A stretch of DNA of 64,000 bases from Astragalus membranaceus (GCA_039519185.1 CM076847.1:53079708-53143707); one strand, 5' to 3'. Shown: positions 11,037-22,775, counted from the first letter of the stretch. The notes: a model not told the origin generated them from the letters alone. A program made the numbers and translations.

Positions 11037-11272
11037 CATGATGATCAATTGAGCAAAGGCTCCAAGTGACCACCATTAGCACTCCATTGTTAATAATCAT
11101 GCAAGCAAAGGCTTCGCAAGACTACTGACAAAGTTTTTGATTTAGTGAAAATCTTTAGGAAAATTAGGCATTCATGATGATCAATTGAGCAAAGGCTCCA
11201 AGTGATCGCCACTAATGCCTCATTGTTAATAATCGTGCAAGCAAAGGCTTCGCAAGACTACTTAACAAAGTT
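11037..11272. repeat. 136-bp tandem duplication in the Ogre LTR
   Basis: Two units start CATGATGATCAATTGAGC at 11037 and 11173. They share the GCAAAGGCTCCAAGTGA and AGCAAAGGCTTCGCAAGACTA segments with a few substitutions. The same pair is present in LTR2, LTR3 and both truncated LTRs, so the duplication predates the complex. Confidence 0.85.
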
Positions 11273-11664
11273 TGATTTTGAAGAGTTTTCGCAATTGGAT
11301 TGATTCTCGTTTAGGGAAAAGAAAGTCTGTTATTTTGAAAAAAAGGTTGGTGAGAAAAAAAAAAGTTTACTTAGGGGAAAGAAACAAAAAATAAAAAAAG
11401 AACAGGGGGGTGCAGCAGTAAAATAAGGGTGTGAATAAAAGGGGAACTGTATTATTAAAATAGGAGTGCAGGTAGCAGCCCAGCCCACTATAAGGCTGGC
11501 TAACCCACGAAATCGTGGGCTTTCCTAGGGGGCTGTAGTGATTGAAATGGGGGGTGCGAAACCTAATCTGATATTTTTTAAATAAAATTAAAATCAAAAT
11601 TAATTAAAACTACACGTATATAACCTAAAATTCTAACCCTAATTCGTAACCTATTCACTCCCAG

Positions 11665-12457
11665 TGTAACAGCCCAGGTCCAACGCATTGGCCACCCCGG
11701 CACTATTACCTCACGGTCTTCTCTACCCCCCTTGTAGAATTTTTGCCTTCTGTGGGAATCGAACCTTGCACCTGAGGCATAAGTGCAAGTTAAACACACC
11801 TCCCACTACCAATTGAGCGCAGTGTTTAACTTGCACTTATGCCTCAGGTGCAAGGTTCGATTCCCACGGAAGGCAAAAATTCTACAAGGGGGGTAGAGAA
11901 GACCGTGAGGTAATAGTGCCGGGGTGGCCAATGCGTTGGACCTGGGCTGTTATTTTTTTTTTGTAACAGCCCAGGTCCAACGCATTGGCCACCCCGGCAC
12001 TATTACCTCACGGTCTTCTCTACCCCCCTTGTAGAATTTTTGCCTTCCGTGGGAATCGAACCTTGCACCTGAGGCATAAGTGCAAGTTAAACACACCTCC
12101 CACTACCAATTGAGCGCGCGCTCAATTGGTAGTGGGAGGTGTGTTTAACTTGCACTTATGCCTCAGGTGCAAGGTTCGATTCCCACGGAAGGCAAAAATT
12201 CTACAAGGGGGGTAGAGAAGACCTTGAGGTAATAGTGCCGGGGTGGCCAATGCGTTGGACCTGGGCTGTTACAAAAAAAAACCCCCTTCCCACTACCAAT
12301 TGCGCTCAATTGGTAGTGGGAGGTGTGTTTAACTTGCACTTATGCCTCAGGTGCAAGGTTCGATTCCCACAGAAGGCAAAAATTCTACAAGGGGGGTAGA
12401 GAAGACCGTGATGTAATAGTGCCGGGGTGGCCAATGCGTTGGACCTGGGCTGTTACA
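11665..12457. mobile_element. Composite foldback of six tRNA-like SINE-type units
   Basis: A 156-bp unit occurs in alternating orientation: inverted 11665-11820, direct but headless 11821-11951, inverted 11962-12117, direct 12118-12273, a short inverted remnant 12284-12301, direct 12302-12457. In the direct unit GCTCAATTGGTAG fits a pol III A box and GGTTCGATTCC fits a B box exactly, about 53 bp apart (12120 and 12173). T and A runs of about 10 lie at 11952-11961 and after 12272, consistent with A-tails. The outer tips are TGTAACAG and CTGTTACA. CCCAG is duplicated at 11660-11664 and 12458-12462. The other LTR copies read straight through this site. The whole therefore appears to have inserted, or grown, at one site. 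Confidence 0.8.
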
Positions 12458-13821
12458 CCCAGCGCCGCACTCCCCAAATCCTTCCAACCCTACTTTCTCT
12501 AATTTTCCCCCTTTCTCCGCCTCGCTTCACGGAACCGTGGCTCTTCCCCTTTCTTCTTCGACCACAACATCCATTTTTCTCTCCTCCGGCGTTCTCGCCA
12601 AGCTCTCTCTCCTCCGTCCCCTCACCCAAATCTCAATTCTCCTTTCTCCCATAACAGCGCCGCTCTACTCCTTCTGAACCCTAACCTATTTTCGTTCCAC
12701 TCCTCCTCCCCGAACCAAACTCTCACTTAAATCTAGCCTCACCTCAACGCCGTAACTCCTAAAACAGGGGAAGAGGATGTCTTGCTGCGACGAAGAGGGA
12801 GAGGGAGAAAGAAAGGAAGACGGTGGACGTGATTTGGTGGCTAAGGCTTGCGACGGTGTGTGTTAGGTACGACGATGGCGTTGACGGTTGACGATGGCGT
12901 ACGGGGAGATGACCGCGGCGGTGACTTGAAAGCCAACCACCGTATACGGTGGCCGGAGGTAACCTCTACCCCTTATCTGTTCTATTTCGTTTACTGTTTT
13001 CTCCTCCTATTTTATTTTCTTATTTTTGATTTTGTTTCTTGCTGTTTCTGTGGGTGGTTATTGGTGCGGTGATGGAACGCAACCGACACCGACACCGACA
13101 CGGTCAGTCCGACAGTGGGGTTGACGACGACGTGGAGGAGCACGGCGGCCACGCCTTACGGCGATGACCTCCGCCGGTGGTGGCGGTCAGAGTCTGGGTA
13201 CGTTTCGGTTCTTTATTGCTTTTTATTACTTTTTGAAAAATGAACTAAATCTGAACCCTAACTAAATTTTGACAAAAGGATACTAAATCTAATTCGTGTT
13301 TTTCTATCTTAAGAACAGCAAACAGCACATTAGCTCTATTTTTTCACTAGACCTTTTACTGATTAATCTCTATCTGCTAATTTTCGCTTCTTTTTCTAAA
13401 AACAGATAAGCAAAACCCTAACCTATTCGCAACTAATTTCTGATGTTAGCCCCTATATTCATTTTCTTTTAACACAAGCAGGATATTTAAAAAATTAATT
13501 TGTTCTTACCTTGAAAATTCTAAACTATTTACAAACTTATAGATTTCTTTATTTAAACCCTGGCCTATTTACAGCATAGTTTCACCAGATCCTACATTTT
13601 TAATAGAACGAATATAGACTGAAACATACATGGTTTTCGGTTCATATTGCTTTGATCTTGTTGTTACTAGGTTTGGTTTCAAAATGCAATTACTAACATG
13701 ATTGGAACCTAAATAACAAAACAAAGAAACGAAAGAAAATGGACACCTACCTCTTTCTCCAGCCTCTGAATCACTCCTTTTGTTTGCCCGCTGCTGCTCC
13801 TACCGTTGATGACTGTTGCTG

Positions 13822-13896
13822 CTTCTGTTCTGTGTGGCTGTTTCTGCTTCTGTTCTGTGTGGCTGTTTCTGCTTCTGTTCTGTGTGGCTGTTTCTG
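13822..13896 (+). repeat. 25-bp triplicate in the Ogre LTR
   Basis: Three perfect copies of a 25-bp unit beginning CTTCTGTTCTGTGTGG. The array is also present in LTR2 (near 31954) and LTR3 (near 50082). Confidence 0.85.
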
Positions 13897-14808
13897 GGTT
13901 TTTAGGGTTTTGCGATTAGGGTTTCAATGTGAAAACCCTAATCTTTTGGTTCTGAATCTGTGTATTCTTGTCTGTGTGAATTGTTGTCCTTTTCTCTCTG
14001 AATGCAACTTGTTTATATAGGTAAAAAATTAGGTTTTTTTTGCTGATCCTTCTCCATTTCTTTCCATTTTCAGGTATTTGGACTTGTTGAGAAAACTTGC
14101 TCAGCAAGAACAGGCCCAAGGAAGCTAGGAAGCTGCTGTTGCTGCTCTTATTTTTATGCGTTTTCGTTTCTTCTATTTTTTGTATTTTTTATTATTTTCG
14201 GATTGCATTATTTTTGTATTTTTTTTTAATTTAAATTTTTGGATCTGGCCATTTTTGGCCCTTTTGATGTAATTTTTTTTGTATTTTTTGGACATTTGGA
14301 CCCTTGAACTCTCCTAAGTTGTAAATAAAATTAAATAGAATTTTTTTGACATTTTTTGATACTATATTGCTTAAATAAATTATATAAACAAAATAAGATT
14401 AATAACAAGAAAAAGGAGTCGGGCCAAATACAAAGACGAGAACGGGCCAGACTAAACAAATACGCTAAAACGAAGCCCAAAAATAGAAAAAGGGGCCTGT
14501 TAACTAAAAGCGCTAAAAATTAACTTGGAATTGCATTCTTAAGCCCAAATTGAAACGACAAGCCCAATCGCGAGAAAAATGACTTTGGTAGTCCCAATTA
14601 GGTTCGACTAAACCCAAATACAAAGATTAAATTGAAGAACGCACGAAACGACCGATCATTCGCGTGCATGCCTAATTTAAAACAACGGTATTTCGATTTA
14701 GTTGAACAGGGTAATTGAAATTGGCTAGGATTAGTAACTGAGACGCCATACTGATAATTCTCGTAATCACGCGACTTCAAAACACGAATTAAGTAAAATA
14801 AACGACTA

Positions 14809-15575
14809 GGATTAGTAATTGAAATTGTTTTTTTTTTCTTTTCCTCTTGTTTTTGTTGCTCTTTTGCTCTTTTCGGCTTTTCTTTCACCGGTTCAACCAA
14901 ATCGTAGGACTTGCGCCACGAGACACGATGATCGTCCATAATGGTGTGAGGGTCATGCTTCAGCCTTTTGTGAATTATTTTGACGCACTCAGTGCTTTTG
15001 TTTGGATTTTATGAATTGACCTGATTGAGAGATCATTTCTTTCGTCATGATTTTCAAAAGTTTCGCAATGAGTTTAATGCTCTGATTTATGCACATTTTC
15101 ATAATACATTTATCATCTACCATAAAACATCACTTTAAAGCACAAATGAAAAGGAAGCAACGACAAAAACAATAAGCAGACGGAGTGAAGAGTTTGAACT
15201 TTTATTCATATGGAAACCGAACGCGCAAAAGGTCACGCCGACTGAAAAGAGTACATTGAGAACTTTGAAACTAAGAAAAAGCAAGAAAAATGGACGCAAC
15301 AGATCTTATGAGCGTTTTTCGTCTTTGGAGTGTTGATGCCAATCACCCATACCTATATCCTTGATCACCCTTTTACCCAAGCTTTTGGAGACGCTGCTTG
15401 CCTCTTTTACTTTTTTAGTCCAACCTTTCTGACCCTAATTTTTGCCTGGACCGCTCTTTGCGAGTTTTCAGTCCACCGGGTCGCTCTTTTTTGCCTAGGC
15501 CGCCCTTTCGGGTTTTCAACCTAGCGAGCTAATTCTTGCTTGGCTCATTTTTTCTCTTTTTCCTTTTTATTTTTC
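14809..15575 (-). other. 3' untranslated region of Ogre interior 1, with polypurine tract
   Basis: This lies between the integrase stop (15576) and LTR1. The minus strand has a long A/G run (complement of 14829-14850, reading AAGAGGAAAAGAAAAAA), a good polypurine tract about 20 nt from the start of sequence shared with the LTR. No open frame with recognisable content. The equivalent region of interior 2 is 32941-33706. Confidence 0.6.
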
Positions 15576-18500
15576 TCAGGCGTAATATTTCTTGACTGAA
15601 TCTGAATTGACTGGGTTTCTGAGTTCTTCACCATCCATGTTGGTGAGTATCAATGCTCCTCCAGAAAAGGCTTTCTTTACCACATATGGTCCCTCATAGC
15701 TAGGACTCCATTTTCCACGGGGGTCACTCTGAATAGGCAGAATCTTCTTGAGCACAAGGTCTCCCTCGCTGAATTCTCGGGGACGAACCTTCTTGTCGAA
15801 AGCTGTCTTCATCCTTTGTTGATACAACTGGCCATGACATAGGGCAGCAATTCTTTTTTCCTCAATGAGATTCAGCTGATCCAGACGAGCTTGGACCCAT
15901 TCTGCTTCTTCCAACTTGGTTTCCATTAGTACCCGCAGAGAAGGTATCTCAACTTCAATGGGGAGGACTGCTTCCGACCCATACACCAAAGAGAAAGGGG
16001 TTGCCCCGGTTGAAGTACGCACTGAGGTACAATACCCATGCAAGGCGAAAGGAAGCATCTCGTGCCAATCTTTATAGGTTACTACCATCTTTTGCACAAT
16101 CCTCTTGATATTCTTGTTGGCCGCTTCGACTGCCCCATTCATCTTGGGACGGTATGGAGAAGAATTATGATGTTGGATTTTGAAGTCCTCGCATAACTCT
16201 TTCATCATCTTACTGTTCAAGTTGCTGCCATTATCTGTGATAATCTTATCTGGAAGCCCATAGCGGCAAATCAAATCTTTCTTTACAAACTTAGCAACCC
16301 CAGAGCTGGTAATGCTGGAATATGAAGCAGCTTCAACCCACTTGGTGAAGTAATCAATAGCGACCAGGATGAAGCGATGCCCATTTGATGCCTTAGGCTC
16401 GATAGGACCTATGACGTCCATGCCCCACATTGAGAATGGCCAAGAGGCGGTCAAGACATTTAGGGAAGCAGGTGGTACATGAATATGATCAGCGTAGATT
16501 TGACATTTGTGACATCTTCTTACGAAACTATAGCAATCGGATTCCATTTGCAACCAATAATAGCCAGCTCTTAATATTTTCCTTGCCATGGTGTGCCCAC
16601 TGGAATGAACACCAAATGAGCCTTCATGGACTTCTCTCATGATTTTTGTTGCCTTTTCTTCTGTCGCACACCTTAAAAGGACCATATCATAATTTCTCTT
16701 GTATAGAACTTCACCGCTCAAAAAGAAATTCCTTGACAATCTTCTGAGGGTTCTCTTGTCATTCTCTGACGCTCCAGGAGGGTATTCTCTGTTCAAGATG
16801 TACTGCTTGATGTCATAATACCAGGGCTTGTTATCAGACTCTTCCTCGATGACCATGCAATAATGATGTGCTGGCAAATCTCGATGCTGAATCCCGATGT
16901 GAGTCAAGCTTTTGTCGCAGCTGATATTAAACATTGAAGACAAAGTGGCTAGTGCATCAGCCAACTGATTCTCATTGCGAGGAAAGTGCTGGAATGTGAT
17001 TTCCTCAAAAGGCTCAACCAGCTTTAGAATGTAATCTCGGTAAGGGATCAACTTGGAGTCCCTGGTCTCCCAATCACCGTTCACTTGGTGAATTACTAGA
17101 GCTGAATCTCCATACACATCAAGTCTCTTAACTTTCCAATCAATGGCCGCCTGGATACCAAGAATACATGCCTCATACTCTGCGATATTATTAGTGACGT
17201 AGAAGCTTAGTCTGGCAGTGAATGGGATGAATCGATTATCAGGGGAAATCAGCACTGCCCCGGCTCCGTGCCCGTACATATTGGAGGCACCATCGAACAC
17301 CATTCTCCATCTTTCATCTTCTGGGGATTTCCCTTCTTCAAACAAAGCCATGATATCTTCATCAGGAAAGTCATACTGCATAGGCTGATAATCTTCAACA
17401 GGCTGGTGTGCCAGGTACTCGGCCAGCGCACTACCTTTAATTGCTTTCTGAGTGACATATAGGAGATCATATTCTGATAACTGCATTTGCCAACGGGCAA
17501 GTCTCCCTGTAAGTGCGGGCTTCTCGAAGATATACTTGATAGGATCCATTTTAGATACCAACCATATAGTGTGGCTTAGCATGTACTGCCTCAAACGATG
17601 AGCAGCCCAAGCTAAAGCACAACAAGTCTTTTCTAGCAGCGAGTACCTTGTCTCACAGTCAGTGAATTTCTTGCTCAAATAGTAAATGGCATGCTCTTTC
17701 TTCCCAGATTCATCATGTTGCCCTAACATGCAACCCATTGAGTTGTCTAGCACGGTTAGGTACAGGATCAGAGGTCTGCCGGGTACAGGAGGCGTCAAGA
17801 TAGGTGGATTCTGAAGATATTTTTTGATCTTTTCGAATGCTTCTTGACAATCCTCATTCCATTTGGTCTCTTGATTCTTGCACAAAAGTTTGAAGATTGG
17901 TTCGCAAGTGGCAGTCAACTGGAATATGAACCTAGAGATGTAGTTCAGTCTTCCGAGAAAACCCCGAATCTCTTTTTCTGTTTTAGGGACTGGCATCTCA
18001 AGAATCGCACGCACCTTGTCTGGATCGACCTCTATCCCCTTTTGGCTGACGATGAACCCCAACAACTTTCCTGATCGCACTCCAAAGGTACACTTGGCAG
18101 GATTTAATCTGAGCTTGAATTTTCTCAACCACTCGAAGAGCTTTTGCAAATTGACAATGTGTTCCTCATCAGTTTTAGACTTGGCGATCATATCATCCAC
18201 GTAGACCTCTATTTCCTTGTGCATCATGTCATGAAACAATGTTACCATAGCCCTTTGATAGGTAGCACCGGCGTTCTTCAACCCGAATGGCATGACTCTG
18301 TAACAGAATGTTCCCCAAAGAGTTGTGAAAGTCGTCTTCTCCATATCCTCAAGAGCCATCTTGATCTGGTTATACCCTGAATACCCATCCATGAAGGAAA
18401 ACAGTGAATGTTGCGCCGTACTATCCACTAAGACATCAATATGGGGCAGGGGAAAATCATCTTTGGGACTAGCACGGTTCAGATCTCTGTACTCAACGCA

Positions 18501-19029
18501 CATTATAACTTTCCCGTCCTTTTTCGGAACTGGCACGATGTTGGCAACCCATTGCGGATACTTGGCTACCGCCCGGAACCCAGCGTCAAACTGCTTTTTC
18601 ACTTCATCTCTGATCTTTAAAGACATTTCTGGCTTCATTCTTCTCAGTTTCTGCTTTACCGGAGGACATCCTGGCTTGACTGGCAACTTATGCACGACTA
18701 TGTCGGTATCTAAACCTGGCATATCTTGATAAGTCCATGCGAAGACGTCAACATATTCATGCAGGAGTTCAATTAGTTTCTTGCGCTCACCTTCCTTCAT
18801 TGAAGTACCCACCTTTACTTCCTTCTGGCTGTCCTCTGTGCCTAGGTTAATTATCTCAACGGACTCCCCATGTGCCTGAATAACCTTTTCCTCTTGTTCA
18901 ACCATTCTCATCAACTCTGGAGGAGTTTCCCAGTCATCCTCAACATCCTCCTCAGCTTGGTTAACGGGGTGATCAAAATTAACATATGAACCGTTGGCAT
19001 CGTTATTCTCAAAGATATTCATTTTAGAT
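15576..19029 (-). CDS. Ogre-like RT / RNase H / archaeal-type RNase H / integrase exon, interior 1
   Basis: This is the downstream exon of the Ogre polyprotein. The open frame extends upstream to 19079 but its first codons lie in the predicted intron; MNIFENND starts at 19022. Numbering from 19079, the RT spans about residues 150-330 (motif A Asp 231 in FMDGYSGY, YVDD 293-296). A degenerate Ty3 RNase H is at 430-560. A second RNase H is at 590-715 (D596, E634, D658, D708), a Tat-lineage hallmark. The integrase zinc finger ends CHKC (856-859) and the core has D888, D949 and E985. The frame is intact over 1167 codons. Odd changes against interior 2 are CVEYRD for CVDYRD, ALED for APED, and RAVAKYP for LAVAKYP. 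Confidence 0.9.
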
Positions 19030-19237
19030 CTGCATTTGCGGGAATAGAAAGAAATGAACAAGCAAAAATAGAAACACAAGATGGAGACGCATGATAATAA
19101 AAGGCAAATTTATTTATTTGAGAATCCAAAACAACATTTTATTGATAGATGATATTTGAAGGAAAAACATGCATGCCCTTATGAAATATCCTAAGGCCTT
19201 GGGCAGAGCCATAGAATTTGCATTACAAAATCATTAC
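19030..19237 (-). other. Predicted Ogre intron between protease and RT, interior 1
   Basis: On the minus strand a donor (AAA then GTAATG) overlaps the protease-frame stop codon. An acceptor (pyrimidine-rich tract then AATGCAG) lies 208 nt downstream, just before ATCTAAAATGAATATC. Removing it joins ...FIP + Lys + SKMNIF in frame, so protease and RT become one polyprotein. An intron at this position is an established Ogre feature. The exact splice sites are inferred from sequence. Interior 2 has the same sites. Confidence 0.72.
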
Positions 19238-20742
19238 TTTGGAATGAAAATAACAGGGAAATCAATGATCTTCCAATTATCAAGCTCTTCATCTGCAGCA
19301 CTGCGACGCACCAAGTCCACGCCTTTGTCTTCCACAACTGATTCTTCCTCAATGACGGCCACCTGATTGGGACCCAGCATACCCGCATTCCTAAAGCTCC
19401 GAGAGAGATCATAGATAGGAATATTCTTCAAGCCTGGTTCACGTCCCTGAAGCTTAGCTAGCCTCCTTTCTCGCTTTTCCTCAGCCATTCTCTTCTTGTC
19501 AGCCTGAGTGGGCCAATATCCTAACCCACGCCTATCCTTGTACCCTTGCAGCTGAACCGGCGTCAGAACTCCTTGCTCATACTTTCCCAACCCTTTTCCG
19601 ATCTGGTAACCATTTTGCAGCATGACTTTGGCTACCATGATAGCAGCGTCAGATATCTTTGGTACGGGCAACGGGGCCTCTTCCCCCACAAAAGCAGCAT
19701 TTGCAATTTCTAGTGATTGAAAGGCAGATTCAAGCGATTCTTCTGTAGCCTCAATGTATTGAGAGGGATGGGGCTTGCTAACGATGAACTCTTCTTCTCC
19801 AAAAACGACTATCAGCTTGTCGTCGACTACAAACTTAAGCCTTTGGTGGAGGGATGAAGGAACAACACCGGCAGCATGAATCCAGGGTCTCCCCAGGAGA
19901 CAACTGTAGGATGATGCAATGTCCATGATCTGAAAATTCACATAAAATACTTCTGGCCCTATCTGCATCTGGAACTCCATTTCTCCCATAACCTCCTTCT
20001 TGGATCCGTCAAATGCCCTAACTAGTGTTGAGCTGGGCTTCATATATGAACAGTCTACATTTAATCTGCTCATAGTAGATTTGGGCATGACATTCAAAGA
20101 GGATCCATTGTCGATGAGGACCCTGGAGAGTGTATATTCACCACATCTAACTGAAATGTGAAGTGCCTGATTATGCCCCTTTCCCTCAGGGGTGAGCTCA
20201 TCGTCGGTAAAAGTGATATAATTGGATGCAACAATATTCCCTACAATGCCACCGAGCTGGTCAGCAGTGATGTTCTGAGCTACATGAGCTTCATTCAATA
20301 CTTTCATTAGGGCTGCACGGTGAACTTCAGAATTGAGCAGTAGGGACATGATAGAGATCTTTGCAGGGGTGTGGTGCAGCTGGTCCAACACTTTGTAATC
20401 ACTCTGACGCATGATCTTCAGAAATTCAGTGGCTTCTTGTTCTGACACTTTCCTACTTTCCTTGGGTTCTTGCGCTTTGCCTTTGCGAATTCTTTCCTCC
20501 TCCTCCTTTGAGGGACCTTCTTTCAGGACTTCAGGGGCATAAACACGTCCGCTTCTAGTGACTCCGCTGCTTTCCGCAATGTTGGTGACATCGGGAACAA
20601 CCTGAGGCGTCTGAATTGGAACTGACACCCGATAGCTCATTGGAACAACATTGTTCTTTTGATGAGGAGCTGGGACAGGAATCACAATGGTCTTAGGTCT
20701 CTCCACGATCGGCTTTCGGCTATACGGGACCTCAATAGGTAC
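19234..20742 (-). CDS. Ogre-like aspartic protease with C-terminal G-patch, interior 1
   Basis: The frame begins right after the gag amber codon (20743-20745), in the same frame. The first available start-like codon is GTG at 20706, so readthrough from gag is the likely route. Counting from 20706, the retropepsin active site is VLIDNGSSLNV (Asp 199), followed by the flap region and CLLGRPWIHAAG near 269-280. A G-patch-like segment lies at about 353-398 (GYQIGKGLGKYEQG ... RRGLGYW), followed by a basic, charged helix. The frame ends FIPK-stop at 19234, inside the predicted intron donor. It is intact and 490 codons long from the GTG. Confidence 0.82.
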   Translation of the reverse strand, partial: VPIEVPYSRKPIVERPKTIVIPVPAPHQKNNVVPMSYRVSVPIQTPQVVPDVTNIAESSGVTRSGRVYAPEVLKEGPSKEEEERIRKGKAQEPKESRKVSEQEATEFLKIMRQSDYKVLDQLHHTPAKISIMSLLLNSEVHRAALMKVLNEAHVAQNITADQLGGIVGNIVASNYITFTDDELTPEGKGHNQALHISVRCGEYTLSRVLIDNGSSLNVMPKSTMSRLNVDCSYMKPSSTLVRAFDGSKKEVMGEMEFQMQIGPEVFYVNFQIMDIASSYSCLLGRPWIHAAGVVPSSLHQRLKFVVDDKLIVVFGEEEFIVSKPHPSQYIEATEESLESAFQSLEIANAAFVGEEAPLPVPKISDAAIMVAKVMLQNGYQIGKGLGKYEQGVLTPVQLQGYKDRRGLGYWPTQADKKRMAEEKRERRLAKLQGREPGLKNIPIYDLSRSFRNAGMLGPNQVAVIEEESVVEDKGVDLVRRSAADEELDNWKIIDFPVIFIPK

Positions 20743-22775
20743 CTAAACATTTCCATTCCTATCTGATTCGAAGGTCAGCACATCCTCCTCTTTCTCTTGC
20801 ACACCCATTTGGATTATATGACGATCCAACAGGTCCTGCAAAACTGTCTTGAAGGTCTCACATGTTCTGACGCAATTAACATCAACACAGACTTCTCTCT
20901 GAGTACATCCTCTCTCAATGACCCCGAACTTGCATAACTTTGCATGAATAACCTCTAAGGGTGTTTGGATACACTCCACAGTTCTGATCAAGGATTGACT
21001 CCCCGTATCATGGATGGCATTGGTTGCATGTTTCTGATGACCAGGCAGCGGATTAGTTGTGATACTCGGGTCTTCTTGTTTGAAGGTTATCCCTTTGGCA
21101 TCAATCAGATCTTGCACCACGATTTTGAATGCCTTGCAGTCCTCAACAGCGTGTCCTACTGCCCCTTCATGAAATGCACAGGTAACATTGGGATTATAGC
21201 CTCGGAAGTACGGGGGTTGAACTGGTCTCATGGGTCTGGTATTGATTAGTTTGTTTGTAAAAAGATAGTTGAAGAGGTCAGTATAGGACATGGGGATGGG
21301 ATCGAAGGTGGTCTGTTTTTTGTCTGGGTAGCTTTTGTGGTAGTTATTTTGTGGTGGAAGGGTTGGTCGTGTTTGAGCGGGGACAGGGTTGTTTTGTGGT
21401 TGATAACGTGGGCTTATGGTGATGGCGTTGGTCTCTCCTTCTTTCTTCTTTGAAAATCCGGAGAATGGCTTTTTCTGGGTAGTTATGCCTGTGGAACCAT
21501 GGGCAATCTTGCCGCTTCTCATCCCGTTTTCTAGTCTTTCACCGATGATTACCATATCTGAGAAATTGGAAGACACGCTACCAATCAACCGATCGTAGTA
21601 TAATGGCGGCAGGGTTTCCATGAACATGAAGACTAATTCTTTCTCTAACAAAGGTGGCGTTACTTGTGCAGCCAAAGCCCTCCACCGCTGGGCATACTCT
21701 TTGAATGATTCATTATCTCTCTTTGCCAGACTCTGCAACTGTGTTCTGTCTGGCGCCATATCTGTATTGTACTGGTATTGTCTGAGGAAAGCATCAGCCA
21801 AGTCCTTCCAACAATGGATATGGGACGATTCTAGCTGCATGTACCAATTGAGAGATGCTCCCGCAAGGCTCTCTTGGAAGTAATGGATCAACAACTTGTC
21901 ATCATGAGAATGTGCAGCCATTTTTCTACAGTACATGGTCAGATGGCTTTTAGGGCAAGTCACGCCTCGGTACTTGTCAAAGTCGGGCACTTTGAATTTG
22001 GGAGGTAAAACCACATCAGGGATGAGACACAGATCACGAGCTTCTCTTGCTCTAGAGCCCGACCCTTCAATCATCCTTAAGCGTTCTTCTAACATATGAT
22101 ACCTGTCTCTAGCTTGAGGAGCTTCAACAGGATAGTTCTGAGGAAAACCATTCACACCGTAGTGAGGATTACTCATCGCCACTACGGCTGGGTTCACGTG
22201 TGGGTCACGTGAGTGAGTGATATTCCCCGGAATTGGTCCCTGAATTGGGTGATAGACCATTACTGGTGAATGAAAGTCGAACGGAGTTCCCGGCGGAATA
22301 GGAATCTGAATTTGGCCCTGAGGCGCTCCCGCTCCTCCACTGTTTGTGGCTGAGATGCGCCGGACTTGTTCTGCAATCATAAGGGGATTACTTCCCGCAT
22401 TAGCCTCGGCTCCTGGAGGTGTGTATCCGGGTGGGAGTCCCCAAGGCATCCCATGCGTAACTGGTTGGCCCTGGTTGTTGGTTCCTGAAGTGTGAGCAAA
22501 GGTGTTAGTCTCGAGACCCGGAGGGGGAAGAGTGACAGCAACTCCGATAGTGACGGCGAGACTTTCAGCGGCAGTTCCGTTCCTCAAAGCTTGTAGTATG
22601 CCCATCATTTCCGTCAGCTGTGCTTCCATTGCCCCGATTTTCGTTCTCAACTCCGATTCTCTTGATCCAGTTGCTCTGTATCGGGAACCTCAGCAGAGGT
22701 GTTACCATGGTCTGATTCCCCACTTCCTAAGTCTTCAATAACAGGACGGCCCCGGTCATTCTGGTTAGTTGCCAT
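20743..22775 (-). pseudogene. Ogre-like gag, interior 1 (1-bp frameshift)
   Basis: The frame is equivalent to the intact gag at 38874-40907. Relative to that copy one C of a CCC run is missing at about 22650, which separates the N-terminal start (ATG at 22773-22775, MATNQNDRGRP) from the remaining 635 codons. The downstream part keeps the capsid-like domain (CWKDLADAFLRQY, LPPLYYDRL) and a variant zinc knuckle, CAFHEGAVGHAVEDC. The frame ends ESDRNGNV then TAG. Apart from the frameshift it differs from interior 2 by a few substitutions, such as FMETLPP for FMQTLPP. Confidence 0.85.

Larger units (their letters stand above)
10544..14808 (-). repeat. Ogre LTR1 (left end, 3' LTR), carrying a SINE-type insertion
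   Basis: It starts TGTTGCGCCC at the target duplication. Without the 793-bp insertion and its CCCAG duplication it is about 3467 bp. It matches LTR2 and LTR3 to the sequence AACGACTA (14801-14808), where LTR3 continues a further 39 bp to its TGTTATACC tip. LTR1 instead runs into a short sequence resembling nearby LTR DNA and then the interior. It therefore lacks the expected U3 terminus. It contains a 136-bp direct repeat, a 25-bp triplicate and poly-T runs. Small open frames here recur in LTR2 and LTR3 only because the LTR is repeated. Confidence 0.85.

Noticed and set aside
11820..12200. tRNA gene suggested by the A and B box matches
   Set aside because: The T stem does not pair well, no acceptor stem closes, and the unit is repeated six times in both orientations with homopolymer tails. 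This fits a tRNA-derived repeat better than a tRNA gene.
12848..14119. Small open frames inside the Ogre LTR that recur near 31-32 kb and 49-50 kb
   Set aside because: They recur only because the LTR is repeated, they include simple-repeat translations, and frameshifting differences are tolerated. No support for a gene.
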